Part shown: piece after piece, positions 1 to 7,478 of the stretch
Layout of the letters: the number at the start of each line of letters is the position of its first letter
How positions within the stretch are numbered: the first letter of the stretch is position 1
Origin: CAZFZT01 sp964523675
Lineage (GTDB): Bacteria > Planctomycetota > Phycisphaerae > Phycisphaerales > SM1A02
Assembly (NCBI GenBank): GCA_964523675.1
Contig: CAZFZT010000028.1
Coordinates: 1 to 37,757 of the forward strand
Length of the DNA stretch: 37,757 nt
Direction: 5' to 3'
Made by a program: the position numbers and the translations under genes
The notes under the pieces: generated by a model
The model's database searches: none
Told to the model about the DNA's origin: nothing
What the model saw: only the letters and a program-made list of their open reading frames with translations

Positions 1-366
1 CGCGAGCCGAAGTACGCCACCGCCTCACGGCTGTTTCGCGACCTGCACAAATCACGCTGCGAAGGCGAGGGCGAGCAGGCGGTTATCAATCGGTATGGAC
101 GCGCTTCGCTGCTTGTGCTGGACGAAGCCGACAAGCGGGCCGGGACCGAATACGAGGATCGACTGCTTTGTGAGATCGTTGACCTGCGGTACAAGCGCGG
201 GCGCGACACCGTGCTGATAAGCAACCTCTCGGCAGAGCGGTTCGCCGCATCGGTCGGCGGTGCGGTCATGGATCGAATCCGCCAGTGCGGTGAGCTGATC
301 GAGTGCGACTGGTCGAGTTTCCGGGCCGGAGCCGCCGGTTCCACGTGTGAAGCGAGGCAAGCGTGA
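1..366 (+). CDS. DnaC/IstB-like ATPase, 3' end (partial)
   Basis: The gene enters from the left edge and its reading frame is open from base 1, so only the C-terminal 121 residues are seen. They contain a Walker B-type strand (LLVLDEAD, about residues 38-45 of the fragment) and a sensor-like strand (TVLISNLS) followed by a Arg-containing stretch (VMDRIRQCG). This is the usual end of the DnaC/IstB family of AAA+ ATPases, which load the replicative helicase in phages and chromosomes or assist IS21-type transposases. The phage terminase gene just downstream favours a phage helicase loader, although the Walker A part lies outside the window and the IstB alternative cannot be excluded. Confidence 0.7.
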   Translation, partial: REPKYATASRLFRDLHKSRCEGEGEQAVINRYGRASLLVLDEADKRAGTEYEDRLLCEIVDLRYKRGRDTVLISNLSAERFAASVGGAVMDRIRQCGELIECDWSSFRAGAAGSTCEARQA

Positions 367-560
367 CAACAAATCGTAGGTTCATCGCGGTTGCCGACAT
401 CGAGGTCAAGCGGCATCGAGGTGGCGCTTGCAGCACCGATCCAGGCGCGGCGGGCTTTCCATCCCTGATTGCTAAGGGCTCCATGATTGATCGGTGGCAG
501 CGCTCAGGCTGTTTGACACTACGCCGATCACAGAGATCTTCAGCATTAAGGTTCCCGTAG
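363..560 (+). CDS. Hypothetical short reading frame coupled to the ATPase gene
   Basis: A 65-codon frame starts with GTG in a GTGA overlap with the stop of the preceding ATPase gene, an arrangement typical of translational coupling. The product (begins MTTNRRFIAVADIEVKR, ends in a basic SQRSSALRFP tail) shows no motif I recognise, no signal peptide and no membrane segment. The start overlap is the only support. The frame may equally be chance or the degraded start of a lost phage gene. Confidence 0.25.
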   Translation: MTTNRRFIAVADIEVKRHRGGACSTDPGAAGFPSLIAKGSMIDRWQRSGCLTLRRSQRSSALRFP

Positions 561-607
561 GCCGCGCCGGCGAGAGGCGGAAGACCATGTAACTCAGATT
601 GCCGCAA

Positions 608-1165
608 ATGGCGAACCACCCAGCCAAACTCACTAGAAGGCAACGACGCTTCGTCGAGGAGTACCTAGTCGATCTGAATGCGACGCAGGCTGCGATACGT
701 GCGGGCTACAGCTCGAAATCGGCCCGGCTGATCGGAAGCGAAAACCTGACAAAACCAGACATCCAAACAGCGATCCAGAACGCTATGGCGGAACGCTCGG
801 AGCGCTGCCGGATCACGCAGGACGACGTCCTGATGGAGCTAGCAGCGGTTGCACGAGCGGACATGGCTAACTTCCTGAGGTTCTCCGACAACGGCGATGT
901 GTACCTCGACCTCTCAAACCTGCCGGCAGGAGCCACAAAGTTGATCCGGGAGATCACGCAGGAGGAATACGTCGACGGCAAGGGCGAGGGAGCCAGGACC
1001 GTGAAGCGCACTCGTTTGAAGCTGCATGACAAGCTCGCGGCACTGAAGCTCGCCGGTCAGCATCTTGGCATGTTTAGGACTGGCCACAACGCTGGGGAAG
1101 GCACCGAATCGCAGCACGTCAAAGTAATCATCCTCGACCGCGACGATGAGGAGGAAGGTGAGTGA
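608..1165 (+). CDS. Phage terminase small subunit (Terminase_2 family)
   Basis: The N-terminus carries the family signature LTRRQRRFVEEYLVDLNAT followed by QAAIRAGYSSKSA, the helix-turn-helix that recognises viral DNA at packaging initiation. It is followed by a helical oligomerisation segment with MELAAVARADMANFLRF. A C-terminal acidic tail ends in DRDDEEEGE. Length (185 residues) is normal for the family. The ATG at 608 is preferred over an in-frame TTG three codons upstream, although no strong ribosome site precedes either. No large terminase subunit follows. Only a 21-codon GTG frame overlaps the stop at 1162-1165 and ends at 1227, which could be the stump of the lost large subunit. This marks the region as a broken prophage rather than an active one. 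Confidence 0.85.
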   Translation: MANHPAKLTRRQRRFVEEYLVDLNATQAAIRAGYSSKSARLIGSENLTKPDIQTAIQNAMAERSERCRITQDDVLMELAAVARADMANFLRFSDNGDVYLDLSNLPAGATKLIREITQEEYVDGKGEGARTVKRTRLKLHDKLAALKLAGQHLGMFRTGHNAGEGTESQHVKVIILDRDDEEEGE

Positions 1166-1320
1166 CGGCCGAGTGCGACCAACGACGGAATGTTGAAGTG
1201 GCGACGAAATGTACTCAAATCGAATGACCCATCATTGGCTCGCGCCAATCCCGCGCCGATGGCGACAAAGAACTCACGGAAACGGAATGTGCGCACTAGC
1301 GAACAGGAAGGACGATGAAC

Positions 1321-1734
1321 ATGCCGGCGACCAACGACCATCCAACTCCACTGCCCACGACGTTCATGGAGCTCAGTGCGTTGCGACCGATGCGGCTGAT
1401 CAGCGATGATCAGGATTATGATCGGGCGTTGGGTCTGCTCGATCGGCTCCTCGCTCTTCGCGAACCTACGCAGGACCAAGTCGCCTTTATGTCGACACTC
1501 GCGACGCTGATCGCCGGCTACGAAGAACTGATGAAGCCGCCCGAGGAAGGATCGCCAACCGAGCTGCTGCAGCGCCTCTGCACCGAGAACCATCTGAATG
1601 CTTCCGCTCTCGGCCGACTCCTCGGCAATCGCTCGCTCGGCTCGAAACTCCTGCGAGGCGAGAGGTCTCTCAGTAAGCGCCACATCCGCATCCTGTGTCG
1701 GCACTTCGGCGTGAGCGCTGAGCAGTTCCTTTAG
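1321..1734 (+). CDS. HigA-like helix-turn-helix protein (antitoxin-type regulator)
   Basis: A protein of about 137 residues with the layout of HigA-type antitoxins. The N-terminal half (RPMRLISDDQDYDRALGLLDRL, then LATLIAGYEE) resembles the HigA region that precedes the DNA-binding domain. The C-terminal half is an XRE-like helix-turn-helix (NHLNASALGRLLGNRSLGSKLLRGERSLSKRHIRILCRHFGVS). Two ATG codons lie six bases apart. The second (1321) stands eight bases after AGGAAGGA and is the better start than 1315, which is only two bases from it. No HigB-like toxin is visible upstream or downstream, so it is an orphan antitoxin or a regulator. Confidence 0.65.
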   Translation: MPATNDHPTPLPTTFMELSALRPMRLISDDQDYDRALGLLDRLLALREPTQDQVAFMSTLATLIAGYEELMKPPEEGSPTELLQRLCTENHLNASALGRLLGNRSLGSKLLRGERSLSKRHIRILCRHFGVSAEQFL

Positions 1735-1779
1735 GCGAAGGCAGATGGAGCAACTCGGGCGAGCGGGTGATGTTGGCGT

Positions 1780-1851
1780 TCCTCGATCGGTCAATGGTAG
1801 AATGAGCGGCTGTTAACCGCTAGATTCCAGGTTCGAGCCCTCGTCGGGGAA
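1780..1851 (+). tRNA. tRNA-Asn (anticodon GTT), divergent
   Basis: The acceptor arms TCCTCGA and TCGGGGA pair over seven positions with one T-G pair. The anticodon stem AGCGG/CCGCT is perfect and the loop CTGTTAA gives anticodon GTT. The T loop is TTCGAGC. Two flaws are visible: the D stem GGTC/GAAT has a G-A mismatch, and the T stem CCAGG/CCTCG has a C-C mismatch. No CCA is encoded. The position next to a terminase gene suggests a phage-borne tRNA or one in decay. The cloverleaf was drawn by eye. Confidence 0.65.
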
Positions 1852-2153
1852 TTTTCACGACCGCCGCGAAACGCGGGGGCGCTTTGGTTTACGGCGAGGG
1901 CCAGCCAGCCGCGGTGGCCGAGATCGCCGAACGTCCAAGCGCCAGCGAGGTTTCCGCCAACCGGGCCGATGGCCCGCGCTCTCGGATTTGAACCCGCCAG
2001 ATCGGGCTTCGAGCCGAACCCACGGCGTCCCGCTCGCGACCCCGGCCCGAACTCTCAAACTCTCGGACTCTCTGGTTCACACCCCCTCTGGGGTGAACGT
2101 GGCGTGCGGTTCGATGCCTGAGGCCGTTGCGAACAAGAAATGTGCGGTCCTCA
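1852..2153. other. Gene-free stretch between tRNA-Asn and the pnkp remnant
   Basis: No convincing coding region is visible on either strand. A hairpin at 2075-2098 (arms GTTCAC and GTGAAC, with an inner CCC/GGG) lies just past the end of the minus-strand pnkp remnant. It may be that operon's old transcription end, although no T tract follows. A T-loop-like antisense string (GGATTTGAACCCG near 1983) does not fold into a tRNA by eye. Confidence 0.4.
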
Positions 2154-2417
2154 TCAAAGCCGTGGATCGACCGGCTCGCTTTCCAGCGCAAGCACTCCAA
2201 AAACACACTCGTGCGTGCGTCGCAATGGTTCGCGCCGTGTGAACCGCTCAAGCGCCTCGATGCCCAAGGCGAACTCACGCAGCGCAAGTGATCGTTTATG
2301 CTTCAAGCCACGTTTGCGGAGGCGCTCCAGATGCTCCGGCTCGAGGTACTCTGGGCCGTAGATGATGCGAAGGTACTCCGGGCCACGGCACTTTACTGCC
2401 GGCTGCAGCAGACCATC
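2154..2417 (-). pseudogene. pnkp: pnkp remnant: last ~87 codons of bacterial polynucleotide kinase-phosphatase
   Basis: In the minus-strand frame shifted from hen1, codons read without a stop from 2417 to the TGA at 2154-2156. They give DGLLQPAVKCRGPEYLRII, then YGPEYLEPEHLERLRKRGLK, then SLALREFALGIEALERF, and end in ALESEPVDPRL. I recognise this as the C-terminal end of the ligase (adenylyltransferase) domain of bacterial Pnkp; VKCRG would be its nucleotidyltransferase motif V. Pnkp is normally around 850 residues, with kinase and phosphatase domains first. Those domains and most of the ligase are missing, so the fragment cannot work. It abuts the truncated hen1 with no intervening sequence and has no start codon of its own. 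In RNA-repair operons Pnkp pairs with Hen1 to seal and 3'-methylate cleaved tRNAs. Confidence 0.85.
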
Positions 2418-3466
2418 AGAGAGCCATGCAGCAACTCGATACGTCGGCGCTGCATATCAGGCAGTCGATCGAGCTTCAGTCGTTCGGATGCACGTTCCAG
2501 CGAACGTACCGACACATCGACGCCGACGATACGTGCGAATTGCTTCTCCTTAAGGAGGTCTCGCAGGAGATTCCCTTCGCCACAGCCCAGATCGAGTACG
2601 TGCGTTGCACCGCTGGCCTTGAGTGCGGCCAGGACGGAGCCGATGCGCTGGGCATTCAAGCTGAGCGGCTTCTCGATCTCCTCCTCTTCGACATCATGCT
2701 CGTGCTCGGTCGCGTCCGGATCGAGGTCGTCATCAGAGGCAAGCCGTGCGAGGGCATCGCGGGTGAGTCGATGTTGATACTTGAGGTACCGAATGGTGAT
2801 CAGGTCCTTCTCGGGATGCGTGGCGAGCCACGACGCGCCGCGCGCCAGCAGCTTCTCAATCTCATCCTCACCAACCCAGTAGTGCTTGTCATTATCAAGC
2901 ACGGGGATGAGCACGTAGAGGTGCTGAAGCAAGGAACGAAGCGTGATGGAGTGTTCGATTGAAATGGTGTGATACGGCCCCTCGCCCCATTCTGGAAAGC
3001 GTTCATCCAATGGATAGCGTTCCGCAGCGAGCGTGTAGCCGAGCGGCTCGAAGAGCCGACGCAGGAGATCTTCACCCCCACGGCAAGGCACCACCGACAG
3101 GGTCGCCTTGAGCGGAAGTGGCTGCTCGACGAGTTCCGGACGCTCCTTGCTGCGGCCATTCATCGCGGTCGCGAAGAGCTTGTTCATCGCCACGCTGAGG
3201 AACGACGACGCCACATAGGGGCGGTCGTTGACGTACTGATCGAGACTTCGGTTATTGCCGGACGGGCCGCGGCGTCCACGGACAAGACCGACCGGATCGA
3301 CGTCGAGAAGGACGGCGACCTGGCATCGTTCTTCCGAGACGACGGGATAGAACACATGGACCTTGCCGAAGCTGAGGTCGAAGGACTGCAGCTTGGCCGG
3401 ATTCTTGTGCAGCAAGTAGCCCAGGTCCGTAGCCGGACGGTATGTTGTCTCGATCTGGAGCAGCAT
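2393..3466 (-). pseudogene. hen1: hen1, truncated: bacterial RNA 3'-terminal ribose 2'-O-methyltransferase
   Basis: The 357-residue product begins MLLQIETTYRPATDLGYLLH and carries the bacterial-only N-terminal region of Hen1. An acidic linker (about residues 245-265) follows, then the start of the SAM-dependent methyltransferase domain with motif I LDLGCGEGN (residues 291-299) and VGVDVS (314-319). Homology stops at HGSL (348-350). Six foreign residues in a different frame follow before the stop, because the DNA there already belongs to pnkp. The part that should carry the metal-binding EVIEH motif and its histidines is gone, so methylation activity should be lost. The full family protein is about 450 residues or more. 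The start lies only seven bases after the upstream DUF2924 gene and has no clear ribosome site. Confidence 0.85.
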
Positions 3467-3472
3467 TGGTGA

Positions 3473-4072
3473 TCAAAGCGTGACGGGTTGTCGAAGACGA
3501 ACGCACAGGATAGCCGAGCATGACGTGAGTTTCGATACGATTGACTGTTCCGGGCAATATCTGTAGTACCACTCCTGTGGTGAACAGACGTTTCGCTCGC
3601 CACCCGTTGTCATTTCGAACCGCCACGGCGTATGTGATTTGTAGCTGCTGCTCGTCGTGCGATAGCGTTCGCCGTCGTACTCAAAGCCCTCGCCGCGGCC
3701 CAGCACGACCACGCGGATGGTTCGACCTTTGTACTCGCGGACAATGGCTGAGCCGGGGGTGGGTAAACGCGGATCGTTCTGTATCTGACGCGTGACTGGT
3801 GGGGCTTTGTCCAGCTGCGGCGGGCAGACGAGCGTCTTCGGCGCCATCACGCGAATCTCCGCATCGTCGGCCAGTTCTGCTGCGCGTTTTCGCGCCCGTT
3901 CGGAGAGGTCGCCTTCGGCATTGGCCTGAATCCGCGAGGCGATCTTGCGGATGAGGTACGTGCGATGGCGTGTGCGGCTCGGCTGGCCATGCAGTTCGGC
4001 GTATCGCTCGAGCAGTTCGTTGGTGGTCATCCGCTGCAGGGCATCGATCTCGGATGTGATTGCGTTGGTCAT
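3473..4072 (-). CDS. DUF2924 family protein of mobile elements, C-terminus altered
   Basis: The product of about 199 residues starts MTNAITSEIDALQRMTTNEL and contains HRTYLIRKIASRIQA and PGSAIVREYKGRTIRV followed by GFEYDGERYR. This is the DUF2924 pattern, found in prophages and integrative elements, usually next to a serine recombinase. Function is unknown. The ATG at 4072 is chosen over one six codons upstream because AAAGGAG stands just before it. In the family the C-terminus continues with a conserved S-x-I-A-x-x-I-T-G-x-x-W segment. Here it is replaced after YRT by about 60 unrelated residues running to the hen1 start, which suggests a junction near 3640. No recombinase gene follows, in contrast to the usual neighbourhood. 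Confidence 0.65.
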   Translation of the reverse strand: MTNAITSEIDALQRMTTNELLERYAELHGQPSRTRHRTYLIRKIASRIQANAEGDLSERARKRAAELADDAEIRVMAPKTLVCPPQLDKAPPVTRQIQNDPRLPTPGSAIVREYKGRTIRVVVLGRGEGFEYDGERYRTTSSSYKSHTPWRFEMTTGGERNVCSPQEWYYRYCPEQSIVSKLTSCSAILCVRLRQPVTL

Positions 4073-4111
4073 GTGGCTCCTTTCATGCACAGGGTTCCAG
4101 AGACGCGGCCG

Positions 4112-4330
4112 TTAACGGGCGGGCCGTTCAGCCACACTGAGCGGCAAGTCGCAAGAGGAATCAAGGCATGTTCCGGAAGATTCGCCGGATTCAGAGACTT
4201 TCCCGCCGGCCGAGGTTGTGCGTGATCTGGCGTTGCGGATAGCCCGGAGCAGGCCATGTGCGAGCAGGCCGGCAACCTCGGCGCGTCGCTCCTCGGCGGT
4301 CATCGCTTCAGGATTGTGTTTTGCGTTCAT
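4112..4330 (-). CDS. Small mobile-element protein upstream of DUF2924
   Basis: A 72-residue protein beginning MNAKHNPEAMTAEERRAEVA and continuing GLLAHGLLRAIRNAR. This N-terminal pattern (TAEERRxEVAxLLAxGLLR) recurs, from memory, in small proteins encoded just ahead of DUF2924 genes in mobile elements. A GGGAGG site lies five bases before the ATG, and the DUF2924 start is 39 bases downstream on the same strand, so the two probably share a transcript. The Ser/Cys-containing tail is unremarkable. Function is unknown. It is divergent from the PLD gene at 4502, and the 170 bases between them should hold both promoters. Confidence 0.6.
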   Translation of the reverse strand: MNAKHNPEAMTAEERRAEVAGLLAHGLLRAIRNARSRTTSAGGKVSESGESSGTCLDSSCDLPLSVAERPAR

Positions 4331-4501
4331 GGCGGCCTCCCAGCGGTCCAGGCGCTCTTCGCGCGTCCCGTCTGGGGTTATCTATGCCGCGAGGAGCCAT
4401 GTTGCGCAACGAGCGGTTATGCTGATTGCAGTAGTGAGATTGGATTCCAGCATGCTGATCGGAACTCGCGCAACCTTCACTGTGCCGATGGAGACACGGG
4501 T

Positions 4502-5683
4502 ATGAACCTCCGGTTTGTAGATAACGGCTGGGGGCAGGTATTGAAGGAGAGTGTGCGCCATCACTCCACGGATGTATGCTTGATGACGCCGTTCATCAAG
4601 CGAAAAGCCGCACAGCAACTGCTCGGTGACAGCAAACCCGATCGGTTGCGCGTGATAACACGATTTGCACTTGACGATTTCGCCCGCGGCGTAAGCGACC
4701 TGTCGGCTCTACGCTGGTTGTTGGATCACGGCGCATCAGTGCGTGGCATAAGGCATCTCCACGCAAAGGTGTATGCATTTGGGAGCCATCGAGCCGCAGT
4801 CACCTCTGCCAATCTAACGCTGGCGGCGATGGAACGAAACCATGAATTCGGGATCGTGGCGGATACACCTGAGATTGTTGCGAAGTGTCGCGATTACTTT
4901 GATTCGCTTTGGAACAAGGCAGGAGAGGATCTCACAGGTGACCAATTGGTGAAGTGGGACGAAATCCTCACGGCCCACCTCGCAACTCATGCGGCAGTTA
5001 CGTCGGACCTGGTGCTGCCCGATGAGGGAGTCGATCTAGGATTCTCGCGAGAGAGCAGCGTGTTGCCCGCCGTGTTCTCTGAGAACGATCAAGCATTCGT
5101 GAAGTTCTTCGGTGAGAGTCACAATCGGACAGAGCGATCGTTGCCGATTCTGGAAGAAGTGCGCCGGTCGGGTTGCCACTGGGCTTGCACATATCCCAAG
5201 GGTAAGCGACCTAGGCAAGTACGCGATGGCTCGCTCATGTTCATGGGGCGTATGGTCAAGGATCCGCCAGACATCATCGTCTATGGCAGAGCGATCGGCA
5301 TGCATCACCGAAAGGGCCGGGATGATGCCACGCCGAAGGACGTTGAATTGCGACCGTGGAAGGAAAGGTGGCCGCACTACATCCGAGTTCATCATGCAGA
5401 GTTTCTCGCCGGCACGTTGAAGAACGGACCATCGCTGAATGAGTTGATGGATACGTTCGGCTCGGACGCATTCTTACCAACTCAGAGAAACGCTCGCAGG
5501 GGGAAGGGCAACACTAATCCTCGTACGGCGTACAGACAGCAGGCAGCGGTGGCGCTCACGAAGGAAGCAGCAGCTTGGCTAAACGAGAAGCTGGAGGATG
5601 CAATTCTTGAATGGGGGAAACTTCCAGCAGCAGAGTTGGCCACACTGGATCAACCAGATGTCAAGGTACCGCCGAAGGTGTGA
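4502..5683 (+). CDS. Phospholipase D-family (HKD) nuclease-like protein with C-terminal recognition-like domain
   Basis: The 393-residue protein starts at the ATG at 4502, eight bases after a GGAG site; the longer frame back to 4256 looks spurious. The N-terminal domain (1-150) has the phospholipase D fold pattern: VCLMTPFIK, RVITRF, then H87-A-K89-V-Y with SAN (102-104) and NHEFG. This is one HKD-type active site, as in nucleases that work as dimers (Nuc, BfiI-type). The C-terminal part (about 160-330) has GSLMFMGRM, PPDIIVYGRAIGM and WPHYIRVHHAEF, loosely reminiscent of EVE/PUA-like modified-base readers, but this is only an impression. The cyclase-like gene follows after 15 bases and is probably co-transcribed. 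A restriction or antiphage role is inferred from fold and context. Confidence 0.75.
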   Translation: MNLRFVDNGWGQVLKESVRHHSTDVCLMTPFIKRKAAQQLLGDSKPDRLRVITRFALDDFARGVSDLSALRWLLDHGASVRGIRHLHAKVYAFGSHRAAVTSANLTLAAMERNHEFGIVADTPEIVAKCRDYFDSLWNKAGEDLTGDQLVKWDEILTAHLATHAAVTSDLVLPDEGVDLGFSRESSVLPAVFSENDQAFVKFFGESHNRTERSLPILEEVRRSGCHWACTYPKGKRPRQVRDGSLMFMGRMVKDPPDIIVYGRAIGMHHRKGRDDATPKDVELRPWKERWPHYIRVHHAEFLAGTLKNGPSLNELMDTFGSDAFLPTQRNARRGKGNTNPRTAYRQQAAVALTKEAAAWLNEKLEDAILEWGKLPAAELATLDQPDVKVPPKV

Positions 5684-5698
5684 GCCGGAGAGGACCAG

Positions 5699-6583
5699 AT
5701 GACGACGGAAAAACCATACACGAATGGAATAGTGACCTTTCTCGATCTCCTGGGCTTCCGCGAGTTACTCGCGAAGACGCCGCCCGAAGAACTTTCACGG
5801 ATTATGAACATTTTTCGCTCGCACGGAAATCCGAAAGGGGGACATGACGACTCGTTTGATGAGATGTTTGAGTATGCAGCATTGTCGGACTGTTTCTTCA
5901 GGGCTACAGACGCCGACCACGCTCTGAATACGAAGCATCCCACCGGCCACTTCTTCCACGAACTGTTGAGCGTCGTCTTTATCCAATGTCGGCTTCTGCG
6001 GGAAAAGCTACTTATTCGGGGAGCCATCACCCTTGGCCAGTATCGAGCAGAGCGTGACAAGTATGGTTCAGTGCTTTTCGGACCGGCCGTCGCTACCGCC
6101 TACGAGCTAGAATCGAAACATGCTCGTTTTCCTCGTGTGGTCGTTGATTTCCAACTGATCGATCAGTTTTGGAGAACTGAAACGCTCAAGAATGTGATCC
6201 ACTCCCACCAGATGGAGTGGGAGGACTACCTCAGCAATCTTCTCCGCAGGGACGACGCCGGAGTCTGGTACGTTGACTACTTGAGAGGCATCATCGGAAA
6301 CTTCGATTACGAACCAGACGGAACTGGCCTCTTCTACCTTGACCACAAGAAGTTGATCGAAGAGAAAATCAACGCATGGCTCGAAAAGAAGCAAACAACC
6401 ATTGATTCTGTTGGCGAGAAGGTCGCGTGGCTGATCCAGTATCACAACTCAACGATGTCCGCCTTGCCAGAGGACGACTGGAAGTGGATATTGTCCGCAG
6501 AGGACTGCACACTTGAAAAGGACGATTTCTTCGTGAAACCTCCAGACCACCCACTGTTCGCGGCATTTCCGCGAACGGCCTGA
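5699..6583 (+). CDS. Class III nucleotidyl-cyclase-like protein, candidate signalling partner of the PLD gene
   Basis: The 294-residue protein starts at an ATG preceded by GGAGAGG. Its first 160 residues follow the class III cyclase layout: a strand with the first metal-type Asp (FLDLLGF, D16), a second Asp 48 residues later (ALSDCFF, D64), then LLIRGAITLGQ and FGPAVATAYELES, matching the RxGI..G and G...N.A.RLE strings of true cyclases. HARFPRVVVD follows. The rest is helical with an HKKLIEEKINAWLEKKQ segment. Pycsar cyclases, which make cCMP or cUMP on phage infection, have a cyclase domain of this general kind, but the purine-specifying residues cannot be judged by eye. No membrane segment is seen. 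It lies 15 bases after the PLD-type gene, so the two are very likely one operon. Activity is inferred, not shown. Confidence 0.55.
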   Translation: MTTEKPYTNGIVTFLDLLGFRELLAKTPPEELSRIMNIFRSHGNPKGGHDDSFDEMFEYAALSDCFFRATDADHALNTKHPTGHFFHELLSVVFIQCRLLREKLLIRGAITLGQYRAERDKYGSVLFGPAVATAYELESKHARFPRVVVDFQLIDQFWRTETLKNVIHSHQMEWEDYLSNLLRRDDAGVWYVDYLRGIIGNFDYEPDGTGLFYLDHKKLIEEKINAWLEKKQTTIDSVGEKVAWLIQYHNSTMSALPEDDWKWILSAEDCTLEKDDFFVKPPDHPLFAAFPRTA

Positions 6584-7478
6584 TGAAGCTGCGTTTAGCA
6601 GAAAGCGTTATGTGCCACTCTCTTCCAGAATCGGTCCGACGGCGCTTCCCGGATGGTGGCGTTTTTCCAATCCGCTGAGAAGACGTGAAGTGGCTGGACG
6701 TCGACGACTTTGACGAGGACTGATCGGACGCATCGAACAGCGTCACGCCCGCTCGCCGGTCGTAACCATACTGTTGACGCTCTCTAAGAGGTCGTAACCG
6801 GCTCATAACCCCGGGCCATAACCCGGAGAGACTCGGCGAGACTTTTGGCCAGATTCGGCCAATTGGTGCGTACGGGCTGCGCCTACCGGTTATGGCCTCG
6901 CGACGGCCAGAGACACGGCCGCGCGAAGCCGTCACGCGCAAACCCTTGTATATCAGTGCGATTCAACGCGAAACGCCGCCGAGGTCTCTCGGCGGCGCTT
7001 TGCGTAAACCGTGGGGCCAGTCTGATTTGCAACCGGCGGGTAAGTAGAGGCGGCGGGATACGAACTAGAGACCGCGAGGTTATGGCTCTCGGAAGAGAGG
7101 AAGCAGTTGGGCTGCGGTTAACGACTTTGGAGGGTGGAACCTCGCGGATGCCCCTTCCGCCAAGTTCGAAAACGGTTCGGATCGGGGACCGATACGTAAC
7201 AGCCATCCTGGCTCTCCTTTCAGCACGCTTCATGCGTGACGAAGGAAATCTACGACGAACCAACACATCGCGCAACCGTACATGCGCCGAACCGCGCTAG
7301 AAATGAACTCGGGACGCTCTAGTTTTCCTGCGCCCGCTTCGCATAGAGTGACCGCTGCATGAACGCGAATCGCTCCACCTCCGAGCAAGATTCCGCGGCC
7401 GGCAGCGACGGCGCCACGTCGCGCGGCGTCATTCAGTGCACCGGCCTCCTCGCCGAGCGTCCTGTTCGTAGTATCACC
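6584..7478. other. Gene-poor stretch with short repeats and a possible tRNA remnant
   Basis: I see no reading frame with protein character. The string CATAACC, usually preceded by C, recurs on both strands (near 6803, 6813, 6890 and 7083). On the minus strand, 7087-7046 reads CCATAACCTCG...TTCGTATCC...CGCCGCC, which resembles a decayed 3' half of a CAT-anticodon tRNA but has no pairing T stem. A perfect hairpin lies at 6974-6997. A frame starting at 7359 overlaps the end of the next minus-strand gene and has no family resemblance. Confidence 0.4.
6974..6997. terminator. Perfect 10-bp hairpin followed by CTTT, terminator-like
   Basis: The arms CGCCGCCGAG and CTCGGCGGCG pair completely around a four-base GTCT loop. 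AAA precedes and a short TTT follows the next C. It lies between the plus-strand PLD/cyclase pair and the end of the minus-strand C39 operon and could end transcription from either side. The T run is too short for certainty. Confidence 0.5.

Noticed and set aside
1975..2045. T-loop-like string on the minus strand (GGGTTCAAATCC) suggesting a second tRNA
   Set aside because: The flanking bases do not form a T stem or acceptor, and no cloverleaf could be drawn.
1855..2287. Minus-strand reading frames of 67 and 132 codons
   Set aside because: They are Arg/Ser-rich high-GC chance frames, and the longer one crosses the pnkp remnant in the wrong frame.
4256..4501. Upstream extension of the PLD-type gene by 82 codons
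   Set aside because: The extension has no resemblance to the family, overlaps the minus-strand small gene at 4112-4330, and the ATG at 4502 has a proper ribosome site.
7046..7087. Minus-strand sequence that reads like the 3' half of a CAT-anticodon tRNA
   Set aside because: The T arm does not pair (TCTAG against CCCGC) and no 5' half fits, so it is not reported as a tRNA gene, only as a possible relic.
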